Source: Ochrobactrum chromiisoli (GTDB lineage: Bacteria; Pseudomonadota; Alphaproteobacteria; Rhizobiales; Rhizobiaceae). From it: 64,000 nt of DNA. The notes under the pieces were generated by a model that was not told the origin of the DNA, ran no database searches, and saw only the letters and a list, made by a program, of their open reading frames with translations. Numbering within the stretch: the first letter of the stretch is position 1; the number at the start of each line of letters is the position of its first letter. Location of the stretch: assembly GCF_026241335.1 (NCBI RefSeq), contig NZ_JAPHAV010000001.1, forward strand, positions 1,054,001-1,118,000. The letters are read 5' to 3'. Shown here in pieces: positions 17,739 to 25,954 of the stretch. Both the position numbers and the translations under genes were made by a program.

Positions 17739-17915
17739 CTGTCTCAAAATCTCAGCCAGCAAACACATTTGCAAAAGTCTGCCTTTAAGTGACCTCAATT
17801 GTTAGCTTGCTATTATATCGAAAATGACGGACTCTAGATTGTCAGTATTAGATTTTTACTCGGGTTCGCTGGCAGGACTAGATCGTCCGTACCCGCAACT
17901 TGAAAGGAGGACTCC

Positions 17916-18140
17916 ATGTCTTCCAATATCCATCTCGTCGACTTCCACATTAGCAACCGCATCCTTAATCAAATGATGGCTAAGGCTGGTTATGTAACGT
18001 TAAGAATGAAGCCGCTATCCGGGCCACTCTTTCACCAGTCGAAACTAGTTTTGCAGAATTTTATGACGGGCGTCATGCGTGACCATCGTGCTGATATCGC
18101 TCCATTACCTGAAGCTACGTCGGCATATGGGGCGGCCTAG
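17916..18140 (+). CDS. Hypothetical small protein (74 aa)
   Basis: An excellent GAAAGGAGG ribosome site 6 bases before the ATG supports this frame (MSSNIHLVDFHISNRILNQM). The protein is neutral with several methionines and no membrane segment. No family is recognised. It lies in the second plus-strand cargo patch, upstream of the cold-shock gene; the next 310 bases are very AT-rich and hold no gene. Confidence 0.6.
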   Translation: MSSNIHLVDFHISNRILNQMMAKAGYVTLRMKPLSGPLFHQSKLVLQNFMTGVMRDHRADIAPLPEATSAYGAA

Positions 18141-18450
18141 TTACCCCAGCTTTATCGTCGGAGAGTTCACCGTCCGGGAGGGCTCGCCGTAATAAGTTTT
18201 GTTTAAATATTGGTTTTGTTATGCCTTTATTAAAATGTTAGATATTTGTTATTATGAAATAATTCATAAATATAATTTGACAAAATCCGATGAGTATATT
18301 AGGTATTAATTATCGATATTTTCTTGATGTGTTTTGCTTATTGCGCTTTTAGCGTCGCGCCCTGAACGAACCCCCTTTTAAAAATCGTTATCACTTTGCG
18401 TCACGCAAATGCGTGCTGCTATCTTTATTGCTATGAAAGGGTTTATTATG

Positions 18451-18657
18451 ACCACTGGCACAGTTAAATGGTTCGATTCCACCAAGGGCTTCGGCTTCAT
18501 TCAGCCTGATAATGGCGGCCTCCATGCTTTTGTTCACATCTCTGCCGTCGAGCGCGCCGGAATGCGCGAACTCATCGAAGGCCAGAAAATCGGCTACGAT
18601 CTGGAACGCGACAACAAATCGGGCAGGATGTCGGCTGGTAACCTCCAGGCTGCATAA
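18451..18657 (+). CDS. Cold-shock domain protein (CspA family)
   Basis: The 68-residue single cold-shock domain carries both RNA-binding motifs, KGFGFIQPD (RNP1) and AFVHISAVE (RNP2-like VHIS), after GTVKWFDSTK. Such proteins melt RNA secondary structure. The ATG at 18451 is chosen because MTTGTVKWF is the standard start; the frame also has an upstream ATG at 18409. An AT-rich stretch of some 300 bases before it may be a long leader as in host csp genes. Its place inside the prophage suggests cargo. Confidence 0.9.
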   Translation, partial: TTGTVKWFDSTKGFGFIQPDNGGLHAFVHISAVERAGMRELIEGQKIGYDLERDNKSGRMSAGNLQAA

Positions 18658-18719
18658 ATAGTATTCTTCTTTCCTTTGACCACGGATGTACTGGCACTGT
18701 TGAAAGAAGTTTACTTAAT

Positions 18720-18745
18720 AGGTCAGGCGTTGCCTGACCTTTTTT
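18720..18745 (+). terminator. Terminator after the cold-shock gene
   Basis: The perfect stem AGGTCAGGC-GT-TGCCTGACCT is followed by TTTTT, 63 bases after the csp stop and before the next plus-strand gene. Confidence 0.85.
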
Positions 18746-18765
18746 ACTTCAAAAGGAATTCTTTT

Positions 18766-18996
18766 ATGTCCATTGAAACGCAACTAACCTACACAAAAGA
18801 GACACTCTTTAAGCCAACCTCGTCTGTTAAAGAAACCATCGCAGCCAGAATAGATCGCACTGCGCGCGCTATACAACAGGTCGAGATGGACGCTCGAATT
18901 GAAAAGACTCTCCGGCTTAGAAACGCTCGGATGGAATATGAGCAAACTATTGTTCTGCCAGTTGCGAAAAAGAAGAAAACAAGGAAATCACATTAA
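18766..18996 (+). CDS. Small basic hypothetical protein (76 aa)
   Basis: The ATG at 18766 follows AAAAGGAATTC and the csp terminator. The product is helical with a strongly basic tail KKKKTRKSH. No family is recognised. The frame extends upstream through the terminator hairpin, which is why the later start is preferred. It may be read through from csp or use its own promoter. Confidence 0.5.
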   Translation: MSIETQLTYTKETLFKPTSSVKETIAARIDRTARAIQQVEMDARIEKTLRLRNARMEYEQTIVLPVAKKKKTRKSH

Positions 18997-19083
18997 GGCT
19001 AGAACAGGAGTAATTTATAACTTTTCATGTTTCCCCAATAAGTATTTATGGACGGCTCGAAGGCCGCCCGGATTTAATGTTAC

Positions 19084-19305
19084 TTAAAGCTGTGTCCTAA
19101 CCACTGGCACTGGCTCGCACTCAAGCGAGTGCTTTGCGATGCCTTCGAACACGATGAAGCGTTCGCCTGGATAGGTTCGAGCCAACCTCTCAGCTTCATT
19201 GGCTGCGTCGAGCGTGTTTGAATAAGCAGCCGCTTCTGGATCGACTATCCGAAGATCGCCATCAGACCAATTGTCTGGTTCACGAGTTACAAAAAACAAT
19301 TTCAT
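19084..19305 (-). CDS. Small hypothetical protein downstream of tape measure (73 aa)
   Basis: The start at 19305 (MKLFFVTREPDNWSDGDLRI) is preferred over that at 19335. The protein resembles compact alpha/beta proteins with a C-terminal PVVRTQL strand, but no family is recognised. It follows the tape measure gene by 44 bases in the same direction, so it is probably the last gene of this tail transcript before the cargo patch. Confidence 0.6.
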   Translation of the reverse strand: MKLFFVTREPDNWSDGDLRIVDPEAAAYSNTLDAANEAERLARTYPGERFIVFEGIAKHSLECEPVPVVRTQL

Positions 19306-19349
19306 TTCAGCCTCATATAAAAATGGGTGGCACACTGGTCACCCGGTTG

Positions 19350-22300
19350 TTAACGTAATAAGCCACGCTTATTGGCCTGCCGAATTCCGCCCGTCACGGA
19401 CAGAACGAAGTTACTGCTCTCGCTCCAAGTCTTAATTCCCTGCGCCACGCCTTGCTGCACCATATTGGCCACCTCGGCGTTACCAGTGGCACCGCTTACA
19501 TTGACGTTGATAACCGGAGCACTGTTCACCGAGTTGTCTGTTTGAGAGTTATCGGTGCTGGAGCTTCCCGCGACCAACTGAGCGGCCGAAGGAATAACCG
19601 GCACGGGTATCGATGCCCGCGGGGTCATCGGTGCAGGAATGCCGATCTTTCCACCATTACTGAACTCGGGCAGTCGTCCCGCATTCATGGCTTCGAGAAT
19701 CGGCAAGAATTTCTGCGTGGCGTTGGCGTTCATCATGAATTCGCCGTTACTGCCCCACATGAGCACCTTGTCGTCCCTTGGGCCACCAGGACCACGAACA
19801 CGGCCTCCGCCTGCATAACCGGGAATAGGGCCGCCGTCCTTACGTCCAAGAAGACCACCCAGCAAGCTGCCCGACGTACCGAAGATGCCGTCAAACAGCG
19901 ACTGGGACAGGATATCCAGAAGCTTATCCAAGACTTTGCCTAACGCGTCCGCAAAGGCTTCAGCTGCATCCTTGCCTGAGGCGAGATCGCTGACCAAACC
20001 CTTGAACGCGCCAAGCTCGGTCGATCGCCATTCTTCCGATTTTTGCTGAATTTTGGCTTGCGCCTCACTCAGCTGATTGGCTTCGACAGTAGCCAGCGCC
20101 CACTGTTCAGCGGTTGCGGCAATCTCAGCGCGCAGTGCCGGTGTCACTTCCACACCAGCCTTCTGCGCCGCATTGAGCAATTCCTGCTCGGTGCGCGCTC
20201 TTTCGACCGCATAGCCATAATCGTCCATCAAAGGATTAATCTGGCGTTGAGCTTCTGTCTCGGCAATCAGTGCTGATGTCCGGTCAGTGATGCTTTGAAG
20301 GTCGCCGTCGAACTTATCGTCGGGTGTTTTCTTTTCCTTCTTTGGCTTTTTGCCTTCAGCGGTTCGTGACCTGTCGCCTGCCAGTTCAGCCTCAGCAATG
20401 CGCTTAATCTGATCTTCGGTAAGCTTAGCGTTGTCCGATTCAGAACGCTTCCGAACTTCTGCTATCTTGTTCTCGAGTGCGAACTGATCCTTGCCTAGCT
20501 GAGCTTTTCGCAGTGCATTGCGCTCATATTCTGCGGCAGCTTCGTTCTCAGCTTTACGCTGTAGAATATAAGGATCTGCGGTTGCCCGAGATGCCTTATT
20601 TTCATCGGGACCGAGCGGATAGGCTTCACGCATCGTTTGCAAAGCGGCCGCTGCCACCGAACGAACATTACCAAGGACGGTAATTGCCTGAGCCATTTTC
20701 GCGAAGAACTGGCTCATGTCAGGATTTGCTTGCGACAGGCCGTTGATTGCGCGCACCGCATCCTCTGCGCTGCCACCAGTTTTAACGAACTTATCAATGA
20801 TGTCCTGGGTGTCAGCCTTTAACTGCGGACTGATTTCGCCCTTTGTGGCAAGCACATCAAGCTGCTCGACTAAATCGTGTACCTTTTGAGTGGCAGCAGT
20901 CAGTTCTGGCATTTCGCCGACCCTCGTCGACATTGCCTGCAGTCCGGACATGTTAGAAATGGCATCAAGGACTTGTTTATTCAAATCAACAACGGCATCA
21001 CTAACGGGCGTGTTGTTTATAGCCTCAAGGCGTTCCTTCGCTTTTTCCGCGGTAATTTGGAACTCTTGGAGATCCGAGATTATGTTGAGTATCTCGCGAC
21101 GAGCGTCTTTGTCCGCAGTCGGCATAGTAACGTTCTGATAGACGTTTTCCAGCGGCCTTTTAACTATCGCGGCAATGGTGTCGAGTTCATCACCTTGACT
21201 GAACATTGTGCCAAGGAAATTGACACCACCCTTACGCAACCGCTCGAGCTCGTCAGCAATATTCTTGAGCTTACGTGCCTTGGCAGCATCAGTTAGTTTA
21301 TCGAGCGCTTCCGCAGCTTGATCGATACCTTCAGCAGTCTGGGGTGCCGCAAGGCCGAGGCGCTCCATTTCGGCGCGCAGCTGATCAGAGTTCTGCTTCG
21401 CTTCCATGGCCTTCAGCGTGTAATTGCCAACAGCAAGAACCAGCGCACCGCCGATGATGGCGCCGAGAGGACCGGCAGCAGCACCAAGGCCACCGAGAGC
21501 AGACGCCATTTGCCCGGCGCTCTGCGCGGCTTTCATCGCCTGAGTGAACTTTACGACTGCAGCAGTTGTCGATCCGAGCGTGCGAACCAAACCGCCAAGC
21601 GAACGCCCGATAATAGCACCAGCAAACACCGCCGCCACCTGCATACCAGCGTCGGCAACTTTATCGAAGTTGTCGGCGATGAGGATAAGCGCTTGCGACA
21701 TGGTCGACGATGCCGTCGTCACGTTATCTACATTGCCGACGTATTGAAGCAGCGCATTATTCAGAAGTGTAAAGCCATCGCCGATCGTGGCGGGCATGTC
21801 TTCGGCTTCTTTCCGCAAAACCGCCATTTGGCTCGTCAGGCTCTTTACAATGTCGTTGCCGGTAATCTTGCCCTGAGAGCCGAGAGCACGCAGGCCGCTG
21901 ACTGTTGTGCCAAGTCCAGCTGCAAGTGCTTCGGCCGCACGGCCACCAACTTCGATGACAGTGTTCAGATTATCGCCGGACAGCTTGCCGACAGCCATCG
22001 CCTTCGCCAACGCATCAATAACGCGCGCGGCACGCTCACCTTTCGCACCCGACACAACGAGCGCATTGTTCAACGCTTCGGTGTAATCCAGTGACTGGTT
22101 GGTCGAATAACCCAGGTCGCGCAATGCTGTCGAATTGGAAAGGTAACTTTCGGCGGTCTGCGTCAGATCCGAATATGTGCGTCGTGCCATTTGGCCGAGG
22201 CGGTCCATGACCTGCGTGCCTTCACGGGTCGAGCCGGCAGCCAGATCCACGCGCGACGTTAAATCGGTCCATGTGTCGGTGAGCTTACGAAGCTCGTTCA

Positions 22301-22577
22301 AGCCGACGACAGAGCCAACAGCAGCCACCCCCTTGTTTATGCCGCTCCCCAGTGGCTTGTTAAAGCTGGCATCAAGCTGGCTGCGCAGACGCTTTGCGCT
22401 TTCCTCAATCTGTCGAAAATTCTGATCGGCAGTTTTAGCCATCTGGTTCAGCGTTTTATCTGAACTCCTGCCAATGGCATTCATGGTCTCTTCCATACGC
22501 TTTTGCGCGCGACGCAAGGACGCCACATCAGCGGAGATCGAAAGAATGATATCGTCGTTATTGTTTTCGTCGGCCAC
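19350..22577 (-). CDS. Phage tail tape measure protein
   Basis: At 1075 residues this sets the length of the phage tail. The N-terminal 400 residues are helical and carry the tape-measure core (NALVVSGAKGERAARVIDAL and GRAAEALAAGLGTTVSGL). Hydrophobic segments follow near 310-385 and a long coiled coil near 660-760. The C-terminus holds a glycine-rich stretch GGPIPGYAGGGRVRGPGG found in many tape measures. The start is GTG at 22577 with an AGGAGG site 6 bases upstream. A terminator-like hairpin lies immediately before that site. Confidence 0.93.
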   Translation of the reverse strand: MADENNNDDIILSISADVASLRRAQKRMEETMNAIGRSSDKTLNQMAKTADQNFRQIEESAKRLRSQLDASFNKPLGSGINKGVAAVGSVVGLNELRKLTDTWTDLTSRVDLAAGSTREGTQVMDRLGQMARRTYSDLTQTAESYLSNSTALRDLGYSTNQSLDYTEALNNALVVSGAKGERAARVIDALAKAMAVGKLSGDNLNTVIEVGGRAAEALAAGLGTTVSGLRALGSQGKITGNDIVKSLTSQMAVLRKEAEDMPATIGDGFTLLNNALLQYVGNVDNVTTASSTMSQALILIADNFDKVADAGMQVAAVFAGAIIGRSLGGLVRTLGSTTAAVVKFTQAMKAAQSAGQMASALGGLGAAAGPLGAIIGGALVLAVGNYTLKAMEAKQNSDQLRAEMERLGLAAPQTAEGIDQAAEALDKLTDAAKARKLKNIADELERLRKGGVNFLGTMFSQGDELDTIAAIVKRPLENVYQNVTMPTADKDARREILNIISDLQEFQITAEKAKERLEAINNTPVSDAVVDLNKQVLDAISNMSGLQAMSTRVGEMPELTAATQKVHDLVEQLDVLATKGEISPQLKADTQDIIDKFVKTGGSAEDAVRAINGLSQANPDMSQFFAKMAQAITVLGNVRSVAAAALQTMREAYPLGPDENKASRATADPYILQRKAENEAAAEYERNALRKAQLGKDQFALENKIAEVRKRSESDNAKLTEDQIKRIAEAELAGDRSRTAEGKKPKKEKKTPDDKFDGDLQSITDRTSALIAETEAQRQINPLMDDYGYAVERARTEQELLNAAQKAGVEVTPALRAEIAATAEQWALATVEANQLSEAQAKIQQKSEEWRSTELGAFKGLVSDLASGKDAAEAFADALGKVLDKLLDILSQSLFDGIFGTSGSLLGGLLGRKDGGPIPGYAGGGRVRGPGGPRDDKVLMWGSNGEFMMNANATQKFLPILEAMNAGRLPEFSNGGKIGIPAPMTPRASIPVPVIPSAAQLVAGSSSTDNSQTDNSVNSAPVINVNVSGATGNAEVANMVQQGVAQGIKTWSESSNFVLSVTGGIRQANKRGLLR

Positions 22578-22588
22578 GCGGACCTCCT

Positions 22589-22614
22589 AAAAAAAAAGGC
22601 CGCACGAGGCGGCC
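22589..22614 (-). terminator. Terminator-like hairpin before tape measure gene
   Basis: On the minus strand GGCCGCC-TCG-TGCGGCC is followed by nine T residues, then AGGAGG for the tape measure start. It is a textbook rho-independent terminator in the middle of the structural operon. Confidence 0.8.
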
Positions 22615-22619
22615 TGAAA

Positions 22620-22850
22620 TTAACTTCCGTATTTGCTGATAAGATCGTCCAGCTGATCCTGACTTGGAGCATCGATCTGCTTCTTGCCGCCGCGGGCTAT
22701 CGCGAAGCCCTCCAAGGCGGATAGAAATTCGCTCAGTGACGAATTCCAAAAAGTATCAGGCGTCCATCGCAAGACGCCAAAGGCTGACTGTTGCCATTCT
22801 CGCCAGGGAAACTCCGCCTCTACACTGTCGCCCCGGCTTCCCCGTTTCCC
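22620..22850 (-). CDS. Frameshift extension of tail assembly chaperone (T part of G-T)
   Basis: This frame has no start codon: upstream of GTAGAGGCGGAG it is open only to a TGA near 22858. It codes for EAEFPWREWQQSAFGVLRW and continues to KYGS, a pattern close to the short protein after gp10 in gene transfer agents and related phages. It lies in the -1 frame relative to the gene at 22820-23155 and joins it at a GGGAAAC heptamer (22844-22850). The product is therefore most likely the C-terminal part of a fusion chaperone made in small amounts. Confidence 0.82.
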   Translation of the reverse strand, partial: GKRGSRGDSVEAEFPWREWQQSAFGVLRWTPDTFWNSSLSEFLSALEGFAIARGGKKQIDAPSQDQLDDLISKYGS

Positions 22851-23155
22851 GATTGATCATCCTTGAAATGGTGCGCGAGCGCTGCCTCAAAGGCTTTCGA
22901 GAGGGCCGGAAAATGGCCGAATTTTAGAACTGCTAGGGCAGCAGAAGCATCGCCGCGAACTGTCAAATGACGAATCGCTGACATCGCAGCTGCGACTTCG
23001 ACGTTGGAAAGGCGGTCAAAGAGATCTTGCATCGACTTGCAGCCCAGCTCTGTCGATACCGCCGCTAAGCCGCCCATGGTTGCTGCAACCACGATATCGA
23101 CGCCACCAATGGTGACGCCGACTTCGCCGCGAGCCCCGTTTACAGGGATCTGCAT
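22820..23155 (-). CDS. Tail assembly chaperone (GTA gp10-like, G part)
   Basis: The 111-residue protein has the features of GTA gp10-type tail chaperones: N-terminal strands with ARGEVGVTIGGVDIVVAATM, the LSNVEVAAAMSAIRHL helix and a variable tail. It would coat the tape measure protein during tail assembly. It follows the tail tube gene by 2 bases. Near its 3' end a slippery GGGAAAC directs part of the ribosomes into the -1 frame. Confidence 0.85.
   Translation of the reverse strand: MQIPVNGARGEVGVTIGGVDIVVAATMGGLAAVSTELGCKSMQDLFDRLSNVEVAAAMSAIRHLTVRGDASAALAVLKFGHFPALSKAFEAALAHHFKDDQSGNGEAGATV
22844..22850 (-). promoter_or_regulatory. -1 ribosomal frameshift site GGGAAAC
   Basis: In the zero frame the bases read G GGA AAC, the canonical X XXY YYZ slippery order; lambda G-T uses GGGAAAG. 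Slipping back one base joins the zero-frame chaperone to the following start-less frame. The zero-frame stop is 22 bases downstream of the heptamer. Confidence 0.85.
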
Positions 23156-23157
23156 CC

Positions 23158-23589
23158 TTATACCTCAGCCTCAAATTCAAGCGGGCCGGCCGCTTCGAAG
23201 GTCGCTGAAAAGTCCATCATGCCTTCAGCTTCGCCGCTGAATTCGAAGTCGGTAACAAACCAAGGGCCAGTGTAAGAACCGAGACCCGGAACGATCACTC
23301 GGGCATTGAAGATGGTCGCATCATTCACATGATTGATAAAAGTCGCGCTGTCTGCGCCTGCGACGAACTTACCGGAGCCTGTAAAGGTGCGCTGCTTGAT
23401 TCCAGGAACGCCGGTTTTCTGAGGCGTTGCTTCCGGATTGTTGCAATCAGGAATCGTGGTGTCGACGCTATTGGCCGACATATTGAAGCTGCGCGTGGTG
23501 ATGCCGCAGAGATTTTTGAAAACCTCAGGGGAAGCGCCGTCGCCAATCTGAATGAGGAGAAGACGGCCGATTTGCTGACCAGTAGCCAT
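23158..23589 (-). CDS. Phage major tail tube protein
   Basis: The 143-residue protein has the tail-tube pattern of GTA/TP901-type phages: N-terminal MATGQQIGRLLLIQIGDGAS, then KRTF-like GIKQRTFTGSGKFV and the closing FSATFEAAGPLEF. It polymerises into the tail tube. It is preceded by AAAGGA and an intergenic terminator-like hairpin, consistent with its own high-level expression. Confidence 0.88.
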   Translation of the reverse strand: MATGQQIGRLLLIQIGDGASPEVFKNLCGITTRSFNMSANSVDTTIPDCNNPEATPQKTGVPGIKQRTFTGSGKFVAGADSATFINHVNDATIFNARVIVPGLGSYTGPWFVTDFEFSGEAEGMMDFSATFEAAGPLEFEAEV

Positions 23590-23609
23590 AGGGATATTTC
23601 CTTTGAAAA

Positions 23610-23636
23610 CAAAAAAGCCCGCCGAAAAGGCAGGCT
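23610..23636 (-). terminator. Terminator-like hairpin before tail tube gene
   Basis: On the minus strand AGCCTGCC-TTTTC-GGCGGGCT (one G-T pair) is followed by TTTTT, between the DUF3168 gene and the tail tube gene. Confidence 0.75.
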
Positions 23637-23660
23637 GGGAGGATTTGATTTTTGGGGTGA

Positions 23661-24068
23661 TTAGATTTTGTCGACGTATGCGGTGAGCTCGATCACCGCA
23701 TGGGAGTGAATGCCGTCGAGATCACGAAACGTTCGTGTTTGCCGATTATGAAGACTGACGAGACGGTTTGTCGGAAGCTGCAAAGGAGCATCGTGCAGCG
23801 CGTCTGCAACGGCCTCTGCAACTTTCTTCACCTCGGTAAAGCCACCGCCGTAATTCGACCACGCGTGAAGCGTGGCGTAAATCACGCGGGAGCCAGCACA
23901 GGTGACGTCGGCCCGATGTTCGTCAAAATCGCCCATCACAACGTAAGGCGGTATTGCTTCAGGCGGTGACATGTCGAAGATGTTCTCGCCGACAAGACTT
24001 GTTAAAGCTGGTGTTGCCAGAAGGTGCGAAACGATTGCACCTTGCAGTTCAAGAGAAGCTGAACTCAT
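23661..24068 (-). CDS. DUF3168 tail completion/terminator protein
   Basis: The 135-residue protein fits DUF3168, whose members cap or complete long phage tails. Visible features are ELQGAIVSHLLATPALTSLV, the IPPYVVMGDFDE strand and the RTFRDLDGIHSHAVIELTAY C-terminus. Its start overlaps the stop of the gp10-type gene by 4 bases. Confidence 0.87.
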   Translation of the reverse strand: MSSASLELQGAIVSHLLATPALTSLVGENIFDMSPPEAIPPYVVMGDFDEHRADVTCAGSRVIYATLHAWSNYGGGFTEVKKVAEAVADALHDAPLQLPTNRLVSLHNRQTRTFRDLDGIHSHAVIELTAYVDKI

Positions 24069-24562
24069 CGACTTTTCAGAGCCTCCCGAATGCCCTTGTT
24101 CATGGCGTTACGTATGCGGCTCATTGCCTTTTTCCGCATGCCTCGCCAGACGGGGAAGATATGCGGCTGAGCTGGTGTCGCGCCATGGGCTTGAGAGCCC
24201 TTAGTCATCACCTTGCCAGATTTGTAGCGCCGATCAGCACGCGGAGCCTGAGCACCGCTTGCTTTGGTTCCGAACTCAATGAACCGCCAGATGAAATTCG
24301 CGTAGACACCCACCGCAGTCGGATCTTTCGACTTCCTGGCGCCGAAGACAATCTTGTCAGGATTGTCGGACTGGAGGCCAGCGCGAATGCTTTCTGCGTA
24401 ATCACCGGATAGACGTGGCGCGCGCGCTTTGATGGATGCGGCTGCTTCTTCAGCAACCTGCAACTTGACTTCATCCATTTTCTCAATCGCCTTAGGAGCG
24501 ATCTTACGAATTTTATTCGTCAGCTCCACGCGGCCTAAGAGTTTCGCTCGAAGCACCATCAA
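24065..24562 (-). CDS. HK97 gp10-family tail/neck protein
   Basis: The 165-residue protein matches the HK97-gp10 family: a helical N-terminus, VYANFIWRFIEFGTKAS near residue 100 and HIFPVWRGMRKKAMSR near 140. It joins head and tail. The start codons ATGATG overlap the upstream stop by 4 bases and its stop overlaps the next start. Confidence 0.88.
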   Translation of the reverse strand: MMVLRAKLLGRVELTNKIRKIAPKAIEKMDEVKLQVAEEAAASIKARAPRLSGDYAESIRAGLQSDNPDKIVFGARKSKDPTAVGVYANFIWRFIEFGTKASGAQAPRADRRYKSGKVMTKGSQAHGATPAQPHIFPVWRGMRKKAMSRIRNAMNKGIREALKSR

Positions 24563-24915
24563 CCACCGCCTTCGTCAGTCACCATGGCCTCGATGTAGGC
24601 GTTGCTTTCATCGGGGTTCATGATCGATTTGATATTGTAGGTGCGTTCGTTCCGCGCGTTGCGAATGCGCCACGCTGGGGTAACAAGGCGCGTTCGGCTG
24701 TTTGAGTGCACTGTAAGAGTGTAGGGCTGAATACCTTCAAGCCGTGCTGCAATGACAGTCTCAGATCCAAGACGCGGACGCAGCCGGGCACGCTCCTCGA
24801 ACTTGTCGACCCATTCGCCTCGAACGCCACCACCTTCATCTCTGACATTTTCGCGCTGTTGGAAAACAACGCGTTCATTCATCGCCGCGTTAGGCGTCCG
24901 GGGTGTTTTCGACAT
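24559..24915 (-). CDS. Phage head closure/head-tail adaptor protein
   Basis: The protein has the head-closure pattern: NERVVFQQRENVRDEGGGV near the start, RLRPRLGSETVIAARLEG in the middle and RNARNERTYNIKSIMNPDES near the end. The ATG at 24915 is used, overlapping the previous small gene by 26 bases; 24882 (MNERVV) is equally possible as neither has a strong ribosome site. Confidence 0.8.
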   Translation of the reverse strand: MSKTPRTPNAAMNERVVFQQRENVRDEGGGVRGEWVDKFEERARLRPRLGSETVIAARLEGIQPYTLTVHSNSRTRLVTPAWRIRNARNERTYNIKSIMNPDESNAYIEAMVTDEGGG

Positions 24916-25084
24916 TCGGCAATTCACCTTTGCGTGGTGTTTTCAAACGAGATGCTTTGCCACTCGCAATCGCGGCCGCAGCGCAAGGCGTAGTCACGAG
25001 GCCGGACCAGCCAGCCTTATAAGCGACGGTGACAGCCGGAGTTACGCGGTGATTGAAGTCACCGCTGAATTTTATCCAGGGCAT
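24890..25084 (-). CDS. Small head-region protein (64 aa)
   Basis: The frame begins MPWIKFSGDFNHRVTPAVTV and ends in a basic, polar tail. Short proteins of this look (starting with a WIKF-type strand) sit at this position between connector and head closure genes in several alphaproteobacterial prophages, but the function is not established. It lies 7 bases after the connector gene. Confidence 0.6.
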   Translation of the reverse strand: MPWIKFSGDFNHRVTPAVTVAYKAGWSGLVTTPCAAAAIASGKASRLKTPRKGELPNVENTPDA

Positions 25085-25091
25085 GATAACC

Positions 25092-25400
25092 TCACGCTAG
25101 AACGGGTTTGCGGTATCGATAGAGGATCGAGGTAATCCGTCGATCGAGGTACCCGTCTGCCGGTGCATAGAGCGGGTCAGCATCGCCACGATTGGCCCAC
25201 ATAAAACCGACCTGAAGCAAAACCGCCGCCTGAATAAGTGGGGGCGCTGTTTGATCATTCCATGCTGGGTCAGATTTATTGATATAATTCAGAATGATGT
25301 CTGATGCCTGTTCGATCATATCATTGAGATCGGTATCATCATCATCGTGAAAAATCCGCTGACGTCGTTTGACGGCTTCAAGTGTGACGAGTTTTACCAT
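25092..25400 (-). CDS. gp6-like head-tail connector protein
   Basis: The 102-residue helical protein follows the gp6-type connector pattern: VTLEAVKRRQRIFHDDDDTD, an ASDIILNYI helix, PPLIQAAVLLQVGFMWANR and a C-terminal YLDRRITSILYRYRKP. It forms the ring beneath the portal. Its start overlaps the end of the collagen-like gene by 7 bases. Confidence 0.85.
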   Translation of the reverse strand: MVKLVTLEAVKRRQRIFHDDDDTDLNDMIEQASDIILNYINKSDPAWNDQTAPPLIQAAVLLQVGFMWANRGDADPLYAPADGYLDRRITSILYRYRKPVLA

Positions 25401-25954
25401 TTGACACCGTCCAGGCCAAGCTGGGTAAGATCACTGCCAGCGCGACCTTCTGGGCCGCGTTCGCCGCGCTCGCCATCTTTGCCGTTTTTACCATCGCGCC
25501 CGCATTTTACGGCTAAGCGCCAAGCATCTGACGTTCCCGGTCTATCTTCGGTGGCCTTCTGAGCAATCCACAACGAGCCACCATGTGTGACGGCATCGCC
25601 GCGAATATAGCCGGCTCCAGCTTTGTGCTGGCCTCGGTCGAGCGGGATGGGGAGCATGATTGGAAATTCCTTCACGCGTTCACCCTGAATGAACCGCAAA
25701 GTAATGCCACGTTCTCCGTCATACTCAACAGATAAGTCATCGAAGCCAATCCCATCGGCTCCATCCTTGCCGTGCAGGCCGTCATTGCCATTATCGCCGT
25801 CGCGACCCGGAACTCCCGGCAGTCCGTCACGGCCATCTCTGACGTCGCGGGCCTCAATGGCTGCAAGTCGCTCACTCAGTTTGCTGTAGGCCGCGTCGAC
25901 ATATCCCCTGAGCGTTCCAAGAACCGCATCGGCCAGTTTAGTCGCATCAATCAT
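25394..25954 (-). CDS. Collagen-like phage structural protein
   Basis: The 186-residue protein has a short helical N-terminus, a first Gly-X-Y block (about residues 40-70, GRDGLPGVPGRDGDNGNDGL), a globular middle part and a second Gly-X-Y block near residues 155-175. Such repeats form trimeric stalks in virion proteins. The middle segment resembles the phage strand-rich module HGGSLWIAQKATEDRPG seen in carbohydrate-binding or tail-fibre-like proteins. It overlaps portal and connector genes at both ends by 4 and 7 bases, so it is expressed with the head module. Confidence 0.85.
   Translation of the reverse strand: MIDATKLADAVLGTLRGYVDAAYSKLSERLAAIEARDVRDGRDGLPGVPGRDGDNGNDGLHGKDGADGIGFDDLSVEYDGERGITLRFIQGERVKEFPIMLPIPLDRGQHKAGAGYIRGDAVTHGGSLWIAQKATEDRPGTSDAWRLAVKCGRDGKNGKDGERGERGPEGRAGSDLTQLGLDGVKW

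Noticed and set aside
22558..22749. A 63-codon minus-strand frame with an ATG inside the chaperone extension
   Set aside because: It is out of frame with the conserved FPWREWQ protein and crosses the terminator hairpin and the tape measure ribosome site.
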